Source: Candidatus Omnitrophota bacterium (GTDB lineage: Bacteria > Omnitrophota > Gorgyraeia > 2-02-FULL-51-18). From it: 6,975 nt of DNA. Positions 1 through 4,267 of this stretch are shown here, one piece after another. The position numbers and the translations under genes were made by a program. Each line of letters starts with the position of its first letter. Positions within the stretch are counted from its first letter, which is position 1. The stretch spans positions 1-6,975 of the forward strand of contig JAHFFL010000061.1 in assembly GCA_023247955.1 (NCBI GenBank). Reading direction: 5' to 3'. The notes under the pieces were generated by a model that saw only the letters and a program-made list of their open reading frames with translations, searched no databases and was not told where the DNA came from.

Positions 1-30
1 TCTTGAACCTCAAAATACACCGCCCCCTGT

Positions 31-60
31 TTTAAATTAATCACTATTGACTAATTTTAA
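31..60. promoter_or_regulatory. Imperfect inverted repeat overlapping the -35 box, possible operator
   Basis: The left arm TTTAAATTAATCA (31-43) and right arm TGACTAATTTTAA (48-60) are inverted copies matching at 11 of 13 positions, around the 4-base centre CTAT. The right arm covers most of the -35 box at 47-52, so a dimeric regulator bound here could block or position RNA polymerase. The arms are AT-rich, which makes chance symmetry fairly likely, and no regulator is encoded in the window. It is offered as a candidate only. Confidence 0.3.
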
Positions 61-75
61 TCTATAGTATATAAT
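47..75 (+). promoter_or_regulatory. Sigma70-type promoter of the pilus motor operon
   Basis: A -35 box TTGACT (47-52) and a perfect -10 box TATAAT (70-75) are separated by exactly 17 bases, the optimal sigma70 spacing. Transcription would start near 81-83, leaving a leader of only about 17 bases before the ATG at 99. No equally good promoter was noticed further downstream in the block, so this probably drives all the genes seen here. The boxes are seen directly; promoter activity is inferred. The AT-rich surroundings raise the chance of a fortuitous match, but the position and spacing argue for a real site. Confidence 0.8.
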
Positions 76-86
76 TCTTATCAAGA

Positions 87-91
87 AAGGA
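87..91 (+). promoter_or_regulatory. Ribosome binding site of the HAMP/GGDEF-like gene
   Basis: AAGGA lies 7 bases before the ATG at 99 and supports that start. Because transcription is predicted to begin around 81-83, the site lies almost at the very 5' end of the mRNA. Confidence 0.65.
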
Positions 92-98
92 CAAAAAT

Positions 99-980
99 AT
101 GTCATTCTTGAAAAAGGTGTCTATACTGCCCACCAAGCTAAAATATAAGCTTTTGGTGTCTTTTTGTTTGATGTCGGTGCTCCCCTTGCTCGTAGGTATT
201 TACATCGCGTCTTTGTTTATTATTTATCCTTTTCGGGTTGATCCGGGCATCCTTTTTAAGATCAATTTTGTGATGCTCAGCAGCGTTGTCCTGTCTTTTA
301 CGGGTTATAAGATCACGCAGCAGATGGTCATCTCCATCACGGATTTGACGTTGACCGCCGAGAAGATCGCCAAGGGAGACCTGATTGAGCCGGTGGGTGT
401 CCAGGAGACAGAAGAGCTGCAGGAACTTTCCACCAGTCTGAAGGCCATTTCTCAAGGCGCGCGGGAACTGCTTGAGAAAGTGGAAAAGCTGTCGCTGAAG
501 GACAAGCTGACAGGCCTTTACAACGCTTCCTATATCCGTGAGCGTTTGAGCGAGGAGATACTTCGCGCCGCCCATTACCAGAGGCCATGTTCGTTTGCCT
601 ACTTTGCCGTGGAGAACGCCGAGATTTATGAGGCGAAAGAAGGAAAAGCCGCTTTGGAGGAAACGCTCAAGTCCATCGCGAAAATTTTGAACAGCCATCT
701 CTCCGAGTTTGACCGCGCGGCACGGATCAACAGTTATGAATTCACGCTGATTCTGCCGGACAAGAACAAGAAAGCGGCGATAGAGGCGGGAGAGCGAATC
801 CGGCAAGAGCTGCAGAAGTTGTTTGACAAGCGGGGGATTGGGCCGGAAGTCTTGTCGGTGAGCGTCGGCATCAGCGAAAATCCGTTGGACGGCGGCGACG
901 CGAACGAGATTTATTTTAAGGCGCAGGAGCGCGCGCGGACCGCAAAGGTCCGCGGCCATAACCGGGTCGAGGCTTTTTAA
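99..980 (+). CDS. Two-pass membrane protein with HAMP segment and degenerate GGDEF domain
   Basis: 293 residues. Two hydrophobic segments (about 17-44 and 51-70) are separated by only a few residues, so there is no extracytoplasmic sensor domain. A HAMP-like segment follows (about 72-122, with AEKIAKGDL at 87-95 and the second helix around 105-117), then a GGDEF-fold domain opening with DKLTGLYN (135-142) and retaining SVGIS (255-259) and a late AK..G motif. The catalytic GGDEF signature is NSYEF (211-215), the metal-binding Asp expected near 171-173 is absent, and the inhibitory RxxD site is incomplete (Ser202 replaces Arg; Asp205 remains). It is therefore probably not a diguanylate cyclase. 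Degenerate GGDEF domains can act as binding or scaffold modules. As first gene of a pilus motor operon, 21 bases ahead of pilT, it likely regulates or localises the motor. The fold call is firm; the role is inferred. Confidence 0.85.
   Translation: MSFLKKVSILPTKLKYKLLVSFCLMSVLPLLVGIYIASLFIIYPFRVDPGILFKINFVMLSSVVLSFTGYKITQQMVISITDLTLTAEKIAKGDLIEPVGVQETEELQELSTSLKAISQGARELLEKVEKLSLKDKLTGLYNASYIRERLSEEILRAAHYQRPCSFAYFAVENAEIYEAKEGKAALEETLKSIAKILNSHLSEFDRAARINSYEFTLILPDKNKKAAIEAGERIRQELQKLFDKRGIGPEVLSVSVGISENPLDGGDANEIYFKAQERARTAKVRGHNRVEAF
934..954 (+). other. Strong GC-rich hairpin at the 3' end of the GGDEF-like gene
   Basis: CGCGGACC (934-941) and GGTCCGCG (947-954) form a perfect 8-bp stem with the 5-base loop GCAAA. 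It lies inside the last codons of the first gene and ends 47 bases before the pilT start. The nearest T run (974-978) is about 20 bases away, so it is not a normal intrinsic terminator. It might affect mRNA stability or processing between the regulator and the motor genes, or simply reflect codon choice in the AK..G motif region. Confidence 0.35.
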
Positions 981-988
981 AAACGTAA

Positions 989-994
989 AAGGAG
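989..994 (+). promoter_or_regulatory. Ribosome binding site of pilT
   Basis: AAGGAG ends 7 bases before the ATG at 1002. This favours 1002 over the in-frame ATG at 1020, where alignment to typical PilT N-termini might otherwise place the start. Confidence 0.75.
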
Positions 995-1001
995 TGAAGC
1001 G

Positions 1002-2072
1002 ATGGACAGAACGTGGACGATGACCGAAGCGCTCAAATACGTGGTGTCAAAAAAGGCGTCCGATTTGCATCTGGGGGACGGGATGTGTCCTTCGGTGCGT
1101 CTGGATGGTCAGCTCGTGCCGCTTTCGGAAACGCCGCTGCAGAAAGGCGACACGATGAAGATGCTCCGCGAGCATCTGTCCGAAGAAAGGGTTCATGAAT
1201 TTGAGAAAAACCGGGAGTTGGACTATTCTTTCGGAATCAGCGGACTCGGGCGGTTTCGCGTGAACGTTTATTATCAGCGGTCCAATATCGCGTGCGCGGT
1301 TCGCGCGCTTCCGATGGATCCAATGAATTTTGAACAGATCGGTTTCCCGACACGCGTGGCCGAGGCGCTGGTTTCGAGGCCCAGCGGTTTGATTCTCGTG
1401 ACCGGGGCCACCGGCAGCGGAAAGACCACGACGCTGGCCGCGATGATCGATCACATCAACCAAAACCAGGCCTGCCACATCGTCACGATAGAGGATCCGG
1501 TGGAGTTTGTTTTCAAAAATAAAAAGTCGATGATTTCGCAGCGCGAGGTAGGGTCGGATACGTTGAGCTTCAATCTGGCGCTCAAACACGTGCTGCGCCA
1601 GGACCCCGACGTGATTCTGATCGGCGAAATGAGAGACCTGGAAACTATTGAGATCGCGCTGACGGTCGCCGAGACAGGCCATCTGGTGTTCGCGACGCTT
1701 CACACACCGGACGCCGTGCAGTCGATCAACCGCATCATTGACGTTTTTCCCGCGCACCAACAACAACAGGTACGCGTGCAATTGTCTTTCGTGCTGCAGG
1801 CGGTTGTCTGTCAACAGCTTGTCGGGAAGGAAGGCGGCGGCTTGGCCCTGGCGGCGGAAATTCTTCTGGCCAGTCCCGCGATACGCACGCTGATCAGGGA
1901 TTCCAAATCCCATCAGATTTATTCCTCGATGCAGATGGGGCAAAAAGAGGGGATGAGGACGCTGAACATGAGTTTAACGGAGCTGGTGAAGGTCCGCGCC
2001 ATTTCGAGAGAGACGGCAGTTTCCCATTCTTCGGATGTGCAGGAACTGGAGAGGCTTTTGGCTTCCCGATGA
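1002..2072 (+). CDS. pilT: Type IV pilus retraction ATPase PilT
   Basis: Hexameric cytoplasmic ATPase that powers pilus disassembly and retraction at the inner-membrane platform. The 356 residues match the usual PilT length. The N-terminal PAS-like domain carries SDLHL (20-24). The ATPase core has Walker A GATGSGKT (135-142), the Asp box IEDPVE (163-168, catalytic Glu164), Walker B with GEMRD (208-212) and the His box with His227 and His234. RIIDVFP (244-250) is typical of PilT rather than PilB. There is no MshEN domain and no tetracysteine zinc site, which also separates it from the assembly ATPases. The retraction motif, canonically AIRNLIRE, reads AIRTLIRD (293-300), two conservative changes. 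The C-terminal run HQIYSSMQMGQKEGMRTL (304-321) is a strong family match. PilU is a less likely alternative, because that C-terminal signature fits PilT well. Confidence 0.95.
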   Translation: MDRTWTMTEALKYVVSKKASDLHLGDGMCPSVRLDGQLVPLSETPLQKGDTMKMLREHLSEERVHEFEKNRELDYSFGISGLGRFRVNVYYQRSNIACAVRALPMDPMNFEQIGFPTRVAEALVSRPSGLILVTGATGSGKTTTLAAMIDHINQNQACHIVTIEDPVEFVFKNKKSMISQREVGSDTLSFNLALKHVLRQDPDVILIGEMRDLETIEIALTVAETGHLVFATLHTPDAVQSINRIIDVFPAHQQQQVRVQLSFVLQAVVCQQLVGKEGGGLALAAEILLASPAIRTLIRDSKSHQIYSSMQMGQKEGMRTLNMSLTELVKVRAISRETAVSHSSDVQELERLLASR

Positions 2073-2087
2073 GGGCCATGAAAATCT

Positions 2088-2525
2088 ATGAGAAAACAGA
2101 CACCCAAAGAACTCGGCGAGTTCTTGGTGGAAAGCAAACTAATCACTGCGGAAAACCTGGGGCAGGCGCTCGAGATTCAAAAGCAAAAAGGCGGGCTGTT
2201 GACCCAGATTCTGGTATCGCTTGGCCACACGAACGAGCAGGCGATCGCCCAGGCGCTCACGGCGCACTTCGGTTATCCCTACTTGCCGCTTGCGGGCTAT
2301 GAGATTGACGGAGAAATTTGCAAGTTAATCCCTGAGAACGTCTGCAGGCAGTATGGTTTGATCGCGGTCGACCGCGTCGGTAGTCTCCTCACGCTCGCGA
2401 TGTCCAATCCTCTGAACAAACAAGCGATAGAAGACGTGGAAATGATCACGCATCTGAAGGCCCAGGTGTTTGTCACGACGGCCACGGACGTCAGCGAAGC
2501 CATCAAAAGGTCGTATAAGACATGA
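2088..2525 (+). CDS. Stand-alone MshEN (GspE/PilB N-terminal) domain protein
   Basis: 145 residues, essentially one MshEN domain with no ATPase core. MshEN domains bind c-di-GMP through two 24-residue motifs joined by a 5-residue spacer. Here motif 1 spans residues 8-31 and motif 2 spans 37-60, with the exact 24-5-24 spacing. Both leading Arg positions are lost (Glu8, Leu37) and the second terminal Gln is His60, although LG at 9-10 and Gln31 remain, so c-di-GMP affinity is doubtful. The C-terminal part (AMSNPLN at 104-110, AIEDV at 113-117) aligns with the following ATPase, sharing ILVSLGH with it, which suggests an old partial duplication. An in-frame stop at 2079-2081 makes the ATG at 2088 the only nearby start; GAGGG at 2071-2075 is a distant binding site. 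It begins 15 bases after pilT and overlaps the next gene by ATGA. An adaptor or competitor role is inferred. Confidence 0.88.
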   Translation: MRKQTPKELGEFLVESKLITAENLGQALEIQKQKGGLLTQILVSLGHTNEQAIAQALTAHFGYPYLPLAGYEIDGEICKLIPENVCRQYGLIAVDRVGSLLTLAMSNPLNKQAIEDVEMITHLKAQVFVTTATDVSEAIKRSYKT

Positions 2526-4267
2526 CCGCTCCCCTCAAGGAACGAATCGGCGTTCTCCTCGTCAAGAAAAAGCTCATTACCGAGAAACAGCTGAAAGAAG
2601 CGCTGCAGATTCAAAAGGATAAACCCGAAAAGATCGGCGAGATCCTTGTTTCCTTAGGCCACATTTCCAAAGCAGAACTGTTGGAGGTATTGAGCGAACA
2701 GCTGAATATCCCGGCCATCCGGCTTGGCGGTTATAAAATTCAGCCCGAAGCGATCAAGCGCGTCCCGAGGAAAATAGCCGAGCATTATTGCCTGATCCCC
2801 GTTGCCCAGTTCGCCAACACGATCACGGTGGCGATGTCGGATCCTCTCAATGTCACGGCGATAGATGACGTCCGGCAGACGGCCGGAGCGGAAGTGCGGC
2901 CGATGCTGGCGATGGATACGGACATTAAGGAAGCCATTCACACTTATTACGACGAGAATGTCGCTCAGGCGCTGAAGGAGACGATGCAGGGCATGACTCT
3001 GGAAGATACACTACAGGTGGAAGAAGCGGGCTCCGGCGCCGACTCTCAGGGATCGACACAAGAGCTTTTGCAGCTTACCGAAGAAGAGCCCGTGGTGAAG
3101 CTGACTAATTCTATTTTGGCGGAAGGGATCAAGCGCCGCTCCAGCGATATTTTTGTCGAACCGGAGGAAAAGACACTGCGTGTGAGGTTTCGGGTGGACG
3201 GCCTGTTGCAGGAAGGGATAGTTACGGCCCACGGCATGCACGCGGGCGTGGTTTCAAGGATCAAGGTCATGTCCAATCTGGATATCGCCGAGCATCGTGT
3301 GGCTCAGGACGGACGCTTCAAGATCAAGATTCGTGACAAAGAGGTTGATTTTAGAGTGTCCGTTTTGCCGACTTATTTTGGTGAGAAGGTCGTGCTCCGT
3401 ATCCTGGACAAAAACCAGGCGACGCTGGATATTGAAAAGCTCGGTTTCGAGCCCTCGCCCCTTGCGGCGCTTAAAAAATACTCAGAACATCCTCACGGCA
3501 TGATCGCAGTCTGCGGGCCTACGGGCGCGGGAAAGACCACGACGCTTTACTCCGTCCTCAAATTTATCGACAGGCCCGAAAAAAATATCGTGACGGTGGA
3601 AGATCCCGTTGAGTATCAAATGGAAGGGATTAACCAGGTGGCGATACGTCCGGAAGTCAATCTGACGTTCGCCGCCGCGCTCCGGTCGATTTTGAGGCAG
3701 GATCCCGACATCATCATGGTCGGTGAAATCCGGGATTCGGAGACCGCCGACATCGCGATCAAGGCCGCGCTCACAGGTCATTTGGTGCTCAGCACGCTGC
3801 ATGCGACGACGGCCGTGGGTGCGGTGACAAGACTTCTGAACATGGGGATAGAGCCGTTTTTGATCACTTCAAGCATTTTGCTCGCGGGATCCCAACGGCT
3901 GGTGCGTAAAGTTTGCGTCAAATGCAAGGAAACCTACGAACCCCCGAAGGAACTTTTGCTCCAGCTCGGTATCACGGAGCAACATCTGCAGTCCAAAAAA
4001 CCCCTATTTTGCCGCGGAAAAGGATGCGAGACCTGCGGCAAGAAGGGTTACTCGGGCCGCGCAGTTTTATTGGAAGCGATGACGCTGACGCCGGCGATGA
4101 AAGCGTTGATTCTTAAAAGCGCCCAGGAATATGAGATGAAACGCCTGGCGATCGCCGAGGGAATGATGACGCTTCGGGAAAATGGGATCTCAAAAATTCT
4201 TCAAGGCACGACAACACCGGAAGAAGTCCTGCGCGTGACCGTGAGGGATGGGGAGCTTGCCGGATGA
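2522..4267 (+). CDS. pilB: PilB/GspE-type assembly ATPase A with well-kept MshEN domain
   Basis: Assembly ATPase that drives pilin polymerisation with PilC; 581 residues, normal for PilB. The MshEN domain (about 1-143) has two 24-residue motifs at 8-31 and 37-60 with a 5-residue spacer, keeping Arg8, Gly10, Gln31, Gly39 and Gln60 (Arg replaced by Lys37), so c-di-GMP binding is plausible. An acidic linker (about 145-188) follows. The ATPase part has Walker A GPTGAGKT (332-339), catalytic Glu360 in VEDPVE, Walker B with GEIRD (401-405), His420 and His427, and a zinc site CVKC (465-468) plus CETC (502-505). Unusual changes: the common SDIHIEP motif reads SDIFVEP (208-214), and the segment after the second His is ATTA rather than TNDA. 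The start overlaps the previous stop as ATGA. PilB is favoured over GspE because of the pilT context and the single MshEN domain, but a pseudopilus system remains possible. Confidence 0.9.
   Translation: MTAPLKERIGVLLVKKKLITEKQLKEALQIQKDKPEKIGEILVSLGHISKAELLEVLSEQLNIPAIRLGGYKIQPEAIKRVPRKIAEHYCLIPVAQFANTITVAMSDPLNVTAIDDVRQTAGAEVRPMLAMDTDIKEAIHTYYDENVAQALKETMQGMTLEDTLQVEEAGSGADSQGSTQELLQLTEEEPVVKLTNSILAEGIKRRSSDIFVEPEEKTLRVRFRVDGLLQEGIVTAHGMHAGVVSRIKVMSNLDIAEHRVAQDGRFKIKIRDKEVDFRVSVLPTYFGEKVVLRILDKNQATLDIEKLGFEPSPLAALKKYSEHPHGMIAVCGPTGAGKTTTLYSVLKFIDRPEKNIVTVEDPVEYQMEGINQVAIRPEVNLTFAAALRSILRQDPDIIMVGEIRDSETADIAIKAALTGHLVLSTLHATTAVGAVTRLLNMGIEPFLITSSILLAGSQRLVRKVCVKCKETYEPPKELLLQLGITEQHLQSKKPLFCRGKGCETCGKKGYSGRAVLLEAMTLTPAMKALILKSAQEYEMKRLAIAEGMMTLRENGISKILQGTTTPEEVLRVTVRDGELAG
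3749..3774 (+). repeat. 26-base tract identical in both assembly ATPase genes (copy 1)
   Basis: This tract encodes DIAIKAALT next to the Walker B region and is identical base for base to 5479-5504, although the flanking codons differ at third positions. It may be a remnant of recent gene conversion between the paralogues, or coincidence in a highly conserved block. Confidence 0.55.
4250..4255 (+). promoter_or_regulatory. Ribosome binding site of the second assembly ATPase, inside ATPase A
   Basis: GGGGAG ends 8 bases before the ATG at 4264 and lies within the last codons of ATPase A. With the ATGA overlap it points to translational coupling of the two ATPases. Confidence 0.6.

Noticed and set aside
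823..828. TTGACA resembling a -35 box inside the GGDEF-like gene
   Set aside because: No -10-like sequence was found at the appropriate distance; it encodes part of LFDKRG.
138..959. Long antisense open frame of 273 codons opposite the GGDEF-like gene
   Set aside because: It mirrors a gene with clear HAMP and GGDEF homology, shows no family motifs, and is rich in Arg/Leu/Gln as expected of a reverse-strand shadow.
971..1001. Possible intrinsic terminator between the first gene and pilT
   Set aside because: The T run at 974-978 is about 20 bases past the hairpin at 934-954, with no stem directly before it, so termination is not supported.
1047..1943. 298-codon antisense open frame opposite pilT
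   Set aside because: It is a shadow of a strongly conserved gene; the reverse translation has no recognisable domain and no ribosome binding site context was seen.
2069..2302. Forward 77-codon frame starting in an ATGA overlap with the pilT stop
   Set aside because: The overlap is tempting, but its translation has no domain, and the alternative frame from 2088 encodes an unmistakable MshEN domain.
2363..2376. Perfect 14-base palindrome CGCGGTCGACCGCG
   Set aside because: It lies inside the MshEN coding sequence, is explained by GC-rich codons for AVDRV, does not extend further, and is not near a start or a promoter.
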